Below are positions 27,033 to 37,300 of a stretch of 64,000 bases of DNA, in pieces. Origin of the DNA: Lasioglossum baleicum (Eukaryota; Arthropoda; Insecta; Hymenoptera; Halictidae); assembly GCF_051020765.1 (NCBI RefSeq), contig NW_027469103.1:496001-560000 (forward strand), written 5' to 3'. Positions within the stretch are counted from its first letter, which is position 1, and each line of letters starts with the position of its first letter. Under the pieces are notes generated by a model that was not told the origin of the DNA, made no database searches, and worked only from the letters and a program-made list of their open reading frames with translations. The translations under genes were made by a program, and so were the position numbers.

Positions 27033-27277
27033 TTTTCGTTGCATCATCTCGCGCGTGATTCTTGTCGGGACACTTCTTGTAACCGCGTCGGACGTTCTCT
27101 TCTTGACTGCATCCATAGCAATATCGGTTGTCCTAGTGCATATGACAGCCCGCGGCTGTCTCGGCACGAAAGACCACTCCTCATTTTAATCATAATATCT
27201 CAACCGTCCGTCTGTCACTGTTCTCTTTTCTCTCTCCTGGTACCTGTAACAAAACACAGTGACGGACGTGACAAATT

Positions 27278-27295
27278 TGGCGCAGTCGGTAGGAC
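27278..27295 (+). promoter_or_regulatory. Primer-binding site (B3)
   Basis: TGGCGCAGTCGGTAGGAC, 4 bases after the 5' LTR, as in the other elements. A conserved GGTCGCCGATATT-like leader follows. Confidence 0.85.
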
Positions 27296-27386
27296 GTCGA
27301 AGTGGTCGCCGATATTTTCATTAATAAGCCCCGACGCGTGTCAGTACGAAGTTCACATTTCTTAAATCCCATTTATATCTTTCAAA

Positions 27387-28745
27387 ATGTCTCGCCCAAT
27401 CACGCGATCTCAAAAGGATCTCCGAGCAGATCCTAACGCAGTCCTTCCCCCAATGACCGAGGAAGAGCTACTCCTTTATGCGCAAGACCTCGCCCGTAGA
27501 GAGCAATATCTCAAAGAAGAAACTGATTTTATTGCCAAATTGCGTCTCAAATATGAAGAAGACGCACAAAACCAAAAGAATATGCTCGACGAAATACGAA
27601 AAGAGCTTCATAACATCCAAAGCACGAGTCAAACCCTACGTCAACAAACGCCTACACCAGGCCCTAGTAACGTCTCTAATATGCGGGAACCTTCACCGCC
27701 AGAGCCACGCGAAATCCCACAGTATGAACCTACTGGCAATTTTGCTCTAACACAAGCCGCCGAGCTTGTCCCTAGATTCGACGGAACTTCGTCTTCCGTC
27801 CTACAATTCATACGTGCATGCAAACGCGCGCGTGACACCGTACCGGCCACTGCAGAGCGTGCCCTCACGAAATTGCTCTGCAATAAACTCCACGATCGTG
27901 CTTATGCCGCTATAGAAGGCGAGCACATATCCACAATTTCTGCACTATGCGAAAAGTTACGTACAGTGCTGGGCCCATACAAATTCGTGGACCAGTACCG
28001 TGGCGATCTCGCAAGTGTACTCCAAGCTCCAAATGAGCACATTTTAGATTTCATCAATCGCGTTAAAGACCTTCGAACCGCGATTCAAGATGCCACAGAT
28101 ATTGGCCTTGATTACGAAGAACTAGATCGCTTCGTAGTAGATTGTTTTCTACGAGGTCTCCTTCCCCAGCTGCGTGCCGAAGTGCTTCATTGCCCTTCGC
28201 GAAATCCTGCCACTGTTTTCGAAGCAGCCATCTCTGCTTACAGGCAGTATGAGTCAGACCAGACTCGTCGACGAGAACTGATCCGCGAAGAAAAACGAGT
28301 CAGCTTCTCTGATAACCGGCCGTATCGCCAGCGTTCCACGTACGAGTCCGCTCGTGACATTCCAGAGCGAACTCAAGAACGCCGCGATAACAGACCGGAC
28401 TCGTCTCAGCAGTCCTCGAGAAACTCAAACCGGGACTCTTATCGCTCCCCGACGCCGCAACGGCGATGGGAAAACAATCCTCGCGACCAAAACACGTACC
28501 GCGATGGTCGCACAGATCGCCCCTCAAGCCCTAACAAATTTTGCAACTACTGCAAAGTCCCCGGGCACGATATTCACGAGTGCCGTAAGCGCGCTTTTAA
28601 TAATAATAGGAGGTCGGGAAACGAGTCCGGCCTCCCGACCGAAGCCAACCCCAGGCGGGAGGCCGCATCTTCAACCCAAACTACAGCCCGCACCCAAACA
28701 GCTATCCGGACGAACGACCAGTCCGACGATTCGTCTCAGCAGTAA
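27387..28745 (+). CDS. gag: Gag polyprotein of B3
   Basis: 452 aa from ATG 27387 (MSRPITRSQ). A coiled-coil-like N-terminus precedes a capsid core with FDGTSSSVLQFIRACKRA and LGPYKFVDQYRGDLASV, a basic linker, and one CCHC knuckle CNYCKVPGHDIHEC near residue 385. The frameshift site at 28616 sits in the last 44 codons. Intact and very similar to B4 and B1 Gag. Confidence 0.93.
   Translation: MSRPITRSQKDLRADPNAVLPPMTEEELLLYAQDLARREQYLKEETDFIAKLRLKYEEDAQNQKNMLDEIRKELHNIQSTSQTLRQQTPTPGPSNVSNMREPSPPEPREIPQYEPTGNFALTQAAELVPRFDGTSSSVLQFIRACKRARDTVPATAERALTKLLCNKLHDRAYAAIEGEHISTISALCEKLRTVLGPYKFVDQYRGDLASVLQAPNEHILDFINRVKDLRTAIQDATDIGLDYEELDRFVVDCFLRGLLPQLRAEVLHCPSRNPATVFEAAISAYRQYESDQTRRRELIREEKRVSFSDNRPYRQRSTYESARDIPERTQERRDNRPDSSQQSSRNSNRDSYRSPTPQRRWENNPRDQNTYRDGRTDRPSSPNKFCNYCKVPGHDIHECRKRAFNNNRRSGNESGLPTEANPRREAASSTQTTARTQTAIRTNDQSDDSSQQ
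28616..28664 (+). promoter_or_regulatory. -1 frameshift signal (B3)
   Basis: GGGAAAC (28616-28622) in gag phase, a 6-nt spacer, and stem GGCCTCCCG (28629-28637) with CGGGAGGCC (28656-28664). Confidence 0.88.
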
Positions 28746-30582
28746 ATCTTGCTGCAGACTCACCAATCCCGCGCGTAAAAATCTCCGCCCCTCAATTACA
28801 AAAGAAGTGTGAATTTTTGTTGGACACGGGTTCGGAGATCAATTTAATTCGTGCGTCAAGTCTTGAACCAAATCTACCTATAGATCACACGAACATTATA
28901 GAAGTCCAAGGAATAACCGAGGGATCCATTCCAACTCTCGGTCAAATTAAAATACACTTACAGGGTCAAAACCCTATCGAATTTCATGTCTTGGAAGAAA
29001 ACTTCCCAATTAACATCGACGGAATCCTCGGTTCTCCCTTCTTCAGAACAGGAGCCGAGATCTCCTTTGCGAATCAATCCATAACGATAGGAAACATTCG
29101 GGTTCCCTTCTCGAACCCTTGCGCGCCCACGGCTGAGCCTCGCGATAAATTGGCAGCAGAGGTTATTTCAATGCCTTCGTCTATGACCAACGATCTCGTT
29201 AAAACTCCAGCCGCCGAGCGTGAGGAACATTCGGCAAGGAACGTTCGAGTGTCTTCCTCAAATCCTCGTGAACCCGCGGTCAGACCTTGCAGAGCTCCGG
29301 TGACGGAGGTTATTTCAATGCCTCCTCGGGATTCGATCGAGTGCTCCCTAGAGAAAAACGCCGTGAAAAGCCGGCCGGAATCGAAGGAGACTCGAGAGAT
29401 ATCGGAGTACACTGCGAGAAGTCGGATCGTGGAGCGTGAGGATCGAGTCCGAACAAAGACTCCTCCGAAATCCGAAGAATTCGTCCTCGAACCTCGTACC
29501 GTTGCGTGCATAGCGGTCGACGTCGAAGGACCTAAACAGGGATATATCCGCCGTGTTAATGTAGCGCCGGATGTATTCCTGGGTGACTGCGTTGTCACCA
29601 ATCGTAAAGGCAAAGCGAGCCTCCGGTGTTTTAACACCTCGTCGGAAAGAGTTTCATTTCGATTGCCCCCATTGGAGATGGAAGAAATCGAGTCGTACTC
29701 TTCCGACTTTTCTACTTCCGGGTATCATCCCGACGCATTCGGTAACCATCCCGACCTTTCTAATTCCGGGTATCATCCCGACGCATTCGGTAACCATCCC
29801 GACCTTTCTAATTCCGGGAACCATCCCGACGTATTCGGTAACCATCCCGACCATTCTACTTCCGGGTATCATCCCGACGTATTCGGTAACCATCCCGACA
29901 TTACTAACTCCGGTAACCAGCCCGATTCTTATACTAACTCCGGTAACCAGCCCGATTCTTATTCTAACTCCGGTAACCAGCCCGATTCTCATACTAACTC
30001 CGGTAACCAGACCGATTCTTATACTAACTCCGGTAACCAGCCCGATTCTTATACTAACTCCGGTAACCATCCCGTCGCATTCGGTAACCATCCCGACCTT
30101 TTCAATTCCGGTAACCATCCCGACGTATTCGGTAACCATCCCGACAATTTTAATCCAGAGTCCAAAGAAGACTCCCGCGAATTCAAACCTATGAAGGTTT
30201 ATTCTACAAGCTCCGGTATCAAGTCCGATTGTTTCTATTCCGAGTCTAGGTTGAAAGGAAATGTCCCCGCCTTTGATTCTCTAAAGACAACAGAACGTCT
30301 ACATAAAATAAAGCATAAAACTCTACCTCGTATAGACCGAGCATACGAGTCAATCATAAAAGATCATCCCGCGATAATTTCTAAATCAGAGTCAAAGAGA
30401 GTCTATATTTCATTTCAAAAACCTACCTCTGATTTTTCGCCGGGACATGATCTCTTCCAGTCTCAACGGTCAAGTATCCGTGCACCGCAAAGCGATTTCC
30501 ATCCATCTAGGAATTATACGTCTGTAAAATACGCGTCAGCAAAAAGGAGAAACAAATTTCGTATTATACTATACCTTTGCAA
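28622..30582 (+). pseudogene. B3 protease-linker ORF, part 1 (cut by A2)
   Basis: The -1 frame from the slip site holds the protease LDTGSEINLIRAS (about 28817-28857), a family B-specific middle region, and a long mixed repeat (29713-30150) with SGYHPD, SGNHPD and SGNQPDSYTN units. A linker (PESKEDSREFKPMKVYSTSS and following) then closely matches A3. It stops where A2 inserted at GCAA (30579-30582). The frame continues correctly at 42366 once A2 and one target copy are disregarded, so only the insertion broke it. Confidence 0.85.
29713..30150 (+). repeat. Mixed peptide minisatellite of B3
   Basis: Family B-type units (SGYHPDAFGNHPDLSN and SGNQPDSYTN) pass into A-type units (AFGNHPDLFN, VFGNHPDNFN) at the right end. 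The change of type coincides with the change from B-like to A3-like flanking sequence. Confidence 0.88.
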
Positions 30583-32797
30583 TGTTACGTCGGACGACCT
30601 CCGACGTTGGTCGAATCGAGGACCGTACCTCGATTCTAGGCTAAGATTAAATATTAAGTACATAATACCTCTTAAACCCATCGCTATCAAACTCTTGTTC
30701 TAATTCTAATACATCTTAAACCCATCACTACTTCACCCACGACTTTTCCTAAACTTGTTCTAATACCCATCACTACTTAAATCTCGACTCTCCCAATTGT
30801 TCTAAACCCAACCACCACTCCAAACTCTCAATCTTACCTAACACTTGTTCAAACCCTCATCTACACTTATAACTTGTTTAAACCCTCATCTACACTTAAC
30901 ACTTGTTCAAACCCTCATCTACACTTACAACTTGTTCAAATCCTCAACTCCGCTCGAGTAAACGCCACCTCGAGAACAAAGAGATCGCAACGTCAGCAGT
31001 CTTGCACGCGTCACCACTCTGTCGAGAGCGAGGACAAAGAGACTGCAACGTCAGCAGTCTTGCACCCGTCACCACTCCGACGAGCGAGGACAAAGGGACT
31101 GCAGCGTCAGCAACCCCCACTCCGAGCGAAGGAGGCAACGCAGAGCTGCCTCTTGCATCAGTCTGGTGCTAGCCAGCGGAGTGAGCGGACGTGTCGGTCT
31201 GCGCTCACTCCATTCTCACACAACGACATCAGTCAGTCTGGCCCAAGCCAGCGAAGTGAGCAGACGTGTCGACCTGCGCTCTTCTAATTCGCGCTTCGAC
31301 GTTCATCGACGTTTGTTCTACAATTCCAATTCCAATTCTAATTCCAATTCTAATTCAAACTCAATACCAATTCCGACTCAACGCAGTCTCTATTCCAACA
31401 CTAATTCATTTACTAACTCCTACGCAATTAATTCACTTAATTCATATTCACATTTATATTAATACAATTGTAACCAAGTGTAACCAAGTTATTATTATAA
31501 TATATCTTATTTTACCAGAACTTCGCGAGTGACTTCTCTTATAATTCAATCAATTCAGTGACCTATTTCTCTCCGATATTCAAACTATATCTTCGTTATC
31601 GTGCACTTGTAGAGTATTGAAACTCGGTCACAAAGGGAGAAGCTTACAGCTCCGCCGAGACAATACGTCTGCAAGCGACATTTTGAACAATTGTTTCCAT
31701 TAGCAATCGTGCACTTGTTGAGTATTGAAACTCGGTCACAAAGGGAGAAGCTTACAGCTCCGCCGAGACAATACGTCTGCAAGCGACATTTTGATCGGTC
31801 AAGTGTTTTCTCGGTCAAGTGTTCGATCAAGTCTCCATCAAGTGACAGTTCACACAAGGAATACGTGCAGTGCTAGATCTATAGTGACAGTTCTAACAGT
31901 GCCCTCGTTCGTTACACAGTGACCCGGCTTGGAGGCCAGTTCGTCCGCTCCGCTTGGGTAGTGTCAATGAACGAGCGGACCTTTTCAATAACTATATTTT
32001 ATTAAAGTCACAGGTGGAATACCGCTGGCCAGCGCCTCCGGGGAACCCCTGGCCAATTTTCCCTTTTTCATTCAGAACATAGACAAAATTCCTATAAAGG
32101 ATTTCTTGAGAAGGAGTTGTTAAACCAAGTTCCTTTCGCTCCTCTCTCCTCATGCGTCGATCACGTCACGACCGAGAATATCGAGTGTGACGCGTCAGAT
32201 TACGTATCGGTATACGGTTGTCCGTGCCGTCCGATTCCGAACACAGAGATCAACCACGCGGATCTCTCGCGTTCCACGCCTGTCAACGTTACACCAGCTG
32301 CCCGCTATGAGATCATCGATCTCATAGACATCTCTGACGACGACGACAGCCAGGACACAGTGATCCTGCCACGTCCTCGTTGCGTCATCACCAACAGCAC
32401 GTTCCTGTCACCACGTCAACGTATTACGTTGCGTCTTCCCAATCTTCCTCGCCTGGAAGATACTTGCATCAAGGACCCACAGTACGAGGTCTACGCAGCG
32501 CAGAGGAAACAACTCCTGCGACAGTATTATTAAGGCGTAACAACAAACTGGTGAGAATCAGTATCTTGTATCCATCTTTACCCCATGTCAACTCACCGCG
32601 TTCGTTGCGTTAACGTATAAGTATCGCCATCCGCGTTGACTGCAAGCGGGTGCCGGTTTTCCAAATGACTATCGGTGTCCTAGCGCATATGACTGCCCGT
32701 CTGGCTGTCTTGGCGTAAAAGACCGTTTCCTCTTCAATTCCACGTGCCGCCTCCTGGGGTCATCTTCTTTGCCTAGGACGTGGGGCGTGACGTAACA
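30583..32797 (+). repeat. A2 5' LTR (2,215 bp)
   Basis: TGTTACGTC...GACGTAACA. Same layout as the A1 LTR without its 45-bp duplication. It has two copies of the CTCGGTCACAAAGGGAG...CCGAG unit (31602-31792), a hairpin with AACCACGCG loop at 32245-32267, and a donor-like GGTGAG near 32549. Confidence 0.95.
32152..32533 (+). pseudogene. LTR-encoded SIM-like protein, N-terminus deleted (A2 5' LTR)
   Basis: Same lesion as in A1: about 103 bp missing after ATG 32152, so the start codon is out of frame. The downstream acidic and C-terminal part (one YEIIDLIDISDDDD motif, ending LLRQYY) remains open. A second copy is at 41716-42097 in the 3' LTR. The shared lesion shows that A1 and A2 descend from one master copy. 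Confidence 0.7.
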
Positions 32798-32802
32798 AAA
32801 TT

Positions 32803-32820
32803 TGGCGCAGTCGGTAGGAC
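32803..32820 (+). promoter_or_regulatory. Primer-binding site (A2)
   Basis: TGGCGCAGTCGGTAGGAC, 5 bases after the LTR, identical to the other elements. Confidence 0.85.
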
Positions 32821-32926
32821 ACGAAAACGGTCGCCGGTAGTTGAACCATTAACAAATTGTTTTCGTACGTCTGACATTTGTTCTCTATATCGTGTGTCGA
32901 GTAAGAATTCACACTAATATCGCAAA

Positions 32927-34348
32927 ATGTCTCGCCCAATCACACGATCCCAAACGGATCCCCGAGCGGATCCTAATCAAGACCTTCCTCCGCCAACCGA
33001 GGAAGAGCTACTTCTTTACGCGCAAGATCTCGCCCGTAAAGAGGAATATTTAAAAGAGCAAACCGAATTCATTGCTAAATTGCGTCTTAAATATGAAGAA
33101 GACGCACAGAATCAAAATAACATGCTCGATGAAATACGCAAAGAGCTCCACAATATTCAAGCCTTGAACCAAAACTTACGTCACCAAGCGCCTACACCAG
33201 GCCCCAGTAACGTCTCTAACACGCGAGAATCTTCATTATCAGAGCCACGCGAAACCCCGCAATATGAGCCAACAGGAAATTTCGCGTTGAAACAAGCCGC
33301 AGAACTCGTACCCAAATTCGACGGAACATCGATTCCCGTCCTAAAATTCATCCGCGCCTGCAAACGCGCGCGTGATTCTATCCCCGAATCCATAGAACGT
33401 GCCCTTACTAAACTAATCTGCAATAAACTTTCCGATCGTGCGTACGCTGCCATTGAAGGCGAAAACATACGTACGATCTCACAACTTTGCGATAAGCTAC
33501 GAACAGTACTGGGACCCTACAAATTCGTGGACCAGTACCGTGGCGAATTGGCAAGCGTAGCCCAGGGCAACAATGAGCATATTCTTGACTTCATAAATCG
33601 AGTCAAAGATTTACGAACCGCCATCAGCGATTCTACCGAAGGACATTACGACTACAGAGAAATCGATCGTTTCACAGTAGAGTGCTTCCTTCGCGGTCTA
33701 CTCCCACAACTTCGCAGCGAAGTTTTGCATTGCCGTTCTCAGAATTCGGCAGAGATCTTCGAAGCAGCCATCTCTGCATATAAGCAATATGAGCTGTATC
33801 AAAACCGTCGTCGCGAATCTAATCGTGACGATTCCCGCAAGGTAAGCTTCTCAGATAACAGAAGCTCCTATCGCCCACGCTCTTCTGACAATTTCAATTC
33901 TCGCGAACGCATCCCTGAACGTCGCGACAACAGACCGGATGAGCGTCGCGATAACGGGTCCGACCAACGTCGAGACTCGTGGAGAAACTCGAACCGCGAC
34001 TCTTATCGTTCTCCAACTCCGCAGTGGCGATACGAAGCCCCTCGCGAACAAAACCCGCAGCGCGAAAACCGGGACCCGAATTCAAATCGCGACAGACGTT
34101 CGGGAGAGCCCCGCAAGTTTTGCAACTATTGCAAAACTCCCGGGCATGACATTCACGAATGTCGAAAAAGAGCCTATAACAATAACCTGCGCTCGGGAAA
34201 CGAGTCAGGCCTCCCGACAGGAACGAATCAACAGCGGGAGGCCGCCCCAACAAAGCGCAACCAAACATTCACGCAGACCGCCGTTCGAACGAACGAGCTC
34301 CCCGAAGACCAGATCGACGATTCGTCTCTGCAGTTAACCTCGCAGTAG
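32927..34348 (+). CDS. gag: Gag polyprotein of A2
   Basis: 473 aa from ATG 32927, differing from A3 Gag at only a few positions (for example Val-Val/Ala-Leu near residue 79 and Asn/Asp in the nucleocapsid linker). It has the capsid core, the Arg/Ser-rich linker and one CCHC knuckle (CNYCKTPGHDIHEC), all intact. The protease-env frame follows through the frameshift site at 34195. Confidence 0.93.
   Translation: MSRPITRSQTDPRADPNQDLPPPTEEELLLYAQDLARKEEYLKEQTEFIAKLRLKYEEDAQNQNNMLDEIRKELHNIQALNQNLRHQAPTPGPSNVSNTRESSLSEPRETPQYEPTGNFALKQAAELVPKFDGTSIPVLKFIRACKRARDSIPESIERALTKLICNKLSDRAYAAIEGENIRTISQLCDKLRTVLGPYKFVDQYRGELASVAQGNNEHILDFINRVKDLRTAISDSTEGHYDYREIDRFTVECFLRGLLPQLRSEVLHCRSQNSAEIFEAAISAYKQYELYQNRRRESNRDDSRKVSFSDNRSSYRPRSSDNFNSRERIPERRDNRPDERRDNGSDQRRDSWRNSNRDSYRSPTPQWRYEAPREQNPQRENRDPNSNRDRRSGEPRKFCNYCKTPGHDIHECRKRAYNNNLRSGNESGLPTGTNQQREAAPTKRNQTFTQTAVRTNELPEDQIDDSSLQLTSQ
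34195..34243 (+). promoter_or_regulatory. -1 frameshift signal (A2)
   Basis: GGGAAAC (34195-34201), a 6-nt spacer, and stem 34208-34216 with 34235-34243 (9 bp, perfect). Confidence 0.88.
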
Positions 34349-37300
34349 ACTCGCCGATCCCGCGCGTACAAATCTCCGCCCCTCAGCTTCGCGAGAAAAG
34401 TGAATTCTTATTAGACACGGGCTCGGAAGTCAATTTGATACGCGCGTCTAGTTTAAAACCTGGGATAACCATTGATCCCACGAGCACGATCGAAGTTCAT
34501 GGAATAACCGAGGGTTCCATAGTAACACTCGGCGAAGTCGTTATATTCATTCAAGGGACAATCCCTGTCAAATTCCACGTGCTCGGGGACGATTTTCCAG
34601 TCAGTGTTAACGGAATTCTCGGCTCGCCCTTCTTTATAGGAGGAGCTGAGATTTCCTTTGCAAAACAATTTGTTTTAATCGGAAACATTTCTATTCCGTT
34701 CTCTAATTCACGCGCACTGCCGACTGAGCCCCGCGATAGTTCAATGACGAGGGTTATTTCAATGCCTTCTCCGAAAACGGAGGTCTCTCTTGAAAAGCAC
34801 GCCGCAAGGACAGAGGAAGAAACATTCCCTCTCTCAAAACGTCGGGTGCAACCGGGAGAGATTCGTATCACATCGAATAATATCGTAGAGGAACCGGTCG
34901 ATAAGCGCAAAAATCAAAATCAACAGTCCGAATCAAGGACTGCAGCAGACTCTAATGAGTTTGCCGTTGAGCCCCGAACAGCCGCCTGCATTGCAGTCAG
35001 CGTACAGGGCCCGAAACAGGGATATATCCGCCGCGTCAGCGTAGCGCCGGATGTATTCCTCGGTGACTGTGTAGTCACTAATCGCGGAGGCAAAGCGAGC
35101 CTCAGATGTTTCAACACATCTCCGCGTCCGATCTCATTCCGATTACCCGTGTTAGAGGTGGAAGAGATCGAGCGTTATTCAACTAATTCCGGGCACTATC
35201 CCGACGCATTCGGTAACCATCCCGACCTTTCTAATTCCGGTAACCATCCCGACGTATTCGGTAACCATCCCGACCTTTCTAATTCCGGTAACCATCCCGA
35301 CGCATTCGGTAACCATCCCGACCTTTCTAATTCCGGTAACCATCCCGACGTATTCGGTAACCATCCCGACCTTTCTAATTCCGGTAACCATCCCGACGCA
35401 TTCGGTAACCATCCCGACCTTTTCAATTCCGGTAACCATCCCGACGTATTCGGTAACCATCCCGACAATTTTAATCCAGAGTCCAAAGAAGACTCCCGCG
35501 AATTCAAACCTATGAAGGTTTATTCTACAAGCTCCGGTATCAAGTCCGATTTTTTCTATTCCGAGTCTAGGTTGAAAGGAAATGTCCCCGCCTTTGATTC
35601 TCTAAAGACGACAGAACGTCTACATAAAGTAAAGCATAAAACTCTACCTCGTATAGACCGAGTAAACGAGTCGATCATAAAAGATCATCCCGCGATAATT
35701 TCTAAATCAGAGTCAAAGGGAGTCTATATTTCATTTCAAAAACCTACCTCTGATTTTTCGCCGGAACATGATCTCTTCCAATCTAAACGGTCAAGTATCC
35801 GTGCACCGCAAAGCGAGTTTCATCCATCTAGGAATTATACGTCTGTAAAATACGCGTCAGCAAAAAGGAGAAACAAATTTCGTATTATACTATACCTCTG
35901 CGATAACCCGCGAACAATGATTGTAGCATCTCCTGCGACTTGCGATAAGAAACCCTCCCAGGAGATTTCATTACAGTCCTCCGCTGACGCGAAATTAGAA
36001 TCCGCGTTAATCACGCGTCCGGTCAACACCGACAAACGAGCGAAATCCGAAACCCAGCGTCGACAAAATCTCCTTCTACAGCCGGAAGATAAGCTTGTCG
36101 CATCACGACTCAGCCCCTCGGAAGATAGGATCATTCCAGAGGAGCTCCAGTCTTCAGACAATTTCGCAACCACAAACATGTATACGTTACAAGTTGCCAT
36201 CCTATGCACCATTACCACGCAAGTTTATACCCTCATTGGATATGATTGCGGTGGACCGACACTCAACGTCACTACGTACTCTACCATCGATAACCTGAAT
36301 TGCGAACCCGAAGATGTCACACCGATCGAGAGTTTAGAGCGAATTCAACTTCTGCAGCTAGCCGAGTTTTCGCAAGCCCGAGTCCTCCAATGCCACATTG
36401 AAATAGACAGAACGATCTACTACTGTGGCATGCATTCGCATAATTCCGTCGTCGCCAATGGTAGACAAGAGTATCTCCTAACCACCACCAGTGAAACATG
36501 CTCTAATCTACACACTACTGGAACTCTGTATATTACGCCAGCGGCACAGATCACAGGAGTCCAGCCAAATTCCACAACCTCTCGTAGCCTCACAATGGCA
36601 GGAGAAATCAAGAATGACGGAAGCTGCTCAGGCACAACCTACAACGATCCTTTTGGAACCTGGACGGACGTCGTGGTGCAAGCCATAATACGCATCACGA
36701 TACGGGACTACATTGCACCGATAAAGCTATCCACAGCACAAATTCATTTACAATCCGGACAAACCTGTCCTCTTCAGAAAGGCAACTGCCTCGATTCACA
36801 GGACGGATACACATTCTGGGAACCCGCACCAACAGATTCATGCAGATTCAACAACTACGATGTTCTATACGAAGGGCTAGCGACCAAGCTATCCCCACAG
36901 TTAAAATCCTCGCCAACCTTGTATACAGTTGCCTCTCAGGATACAACATTTGCACTAACCGAGACAGGACGATCTTCAGTCTGCGGATTTATCATAATCC
37001 GTACAGAACATCCAAAACTGTTCATACTAGAAACGGGGAAGTCAGGGAAATTCAAGGAGAAGTCACCCACCCTCGTCAACAATCTCGACATATTCACCTA
37101 TGTCAACAGCAAATTCGTCTACGTAGAGAAACATCTCCGTACACAATTTTCTCAACTATATAAGGACGTCATTCGTCAAAAGTGCGAACTAGAACGACAA
37201 ATTCTCCAGAACGCACTCACTCAGCTGCACACAGCCCCTGAAGAAGTGGCAACCGCCATCATGAAAGACGCTGGATTTATTGCAGTCCCAGCAGGTGAAG

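Larger units (their letters stand above)
25327..27273 (+). repeat. B3 5' LTR (family B, 1,947 bp)
   Basis: TGTTACGTC...GACGTGACA. Contents: a start inverted repeat ACGTCGT/ACGACGT; AATAAA inside TGCAATA/TATTGCA (near 25547); a seven-pentamer heat-shock element (25570-25604); a perfect GACTGCTG-CAT-CAGCAGTC palindrome (25611-25629); TGCnnnGTCAGC motifs; two tandem 36-bp units with a CAGTG-GAAA-CGCTG hairpin (26224-26259, 26311-26346); the LTR ORF; and the donor-like hairpin. Confidence 0.95.

Noticed and set aside
28622..30582. RT hidden in the linker of RT-less elements
   Set aside because: No WRMVIDYR, TPFGHY, YLDD or RNase H motif occurs in the linker in any frame; it is low-complexity Ser/Lys-rich sequence.
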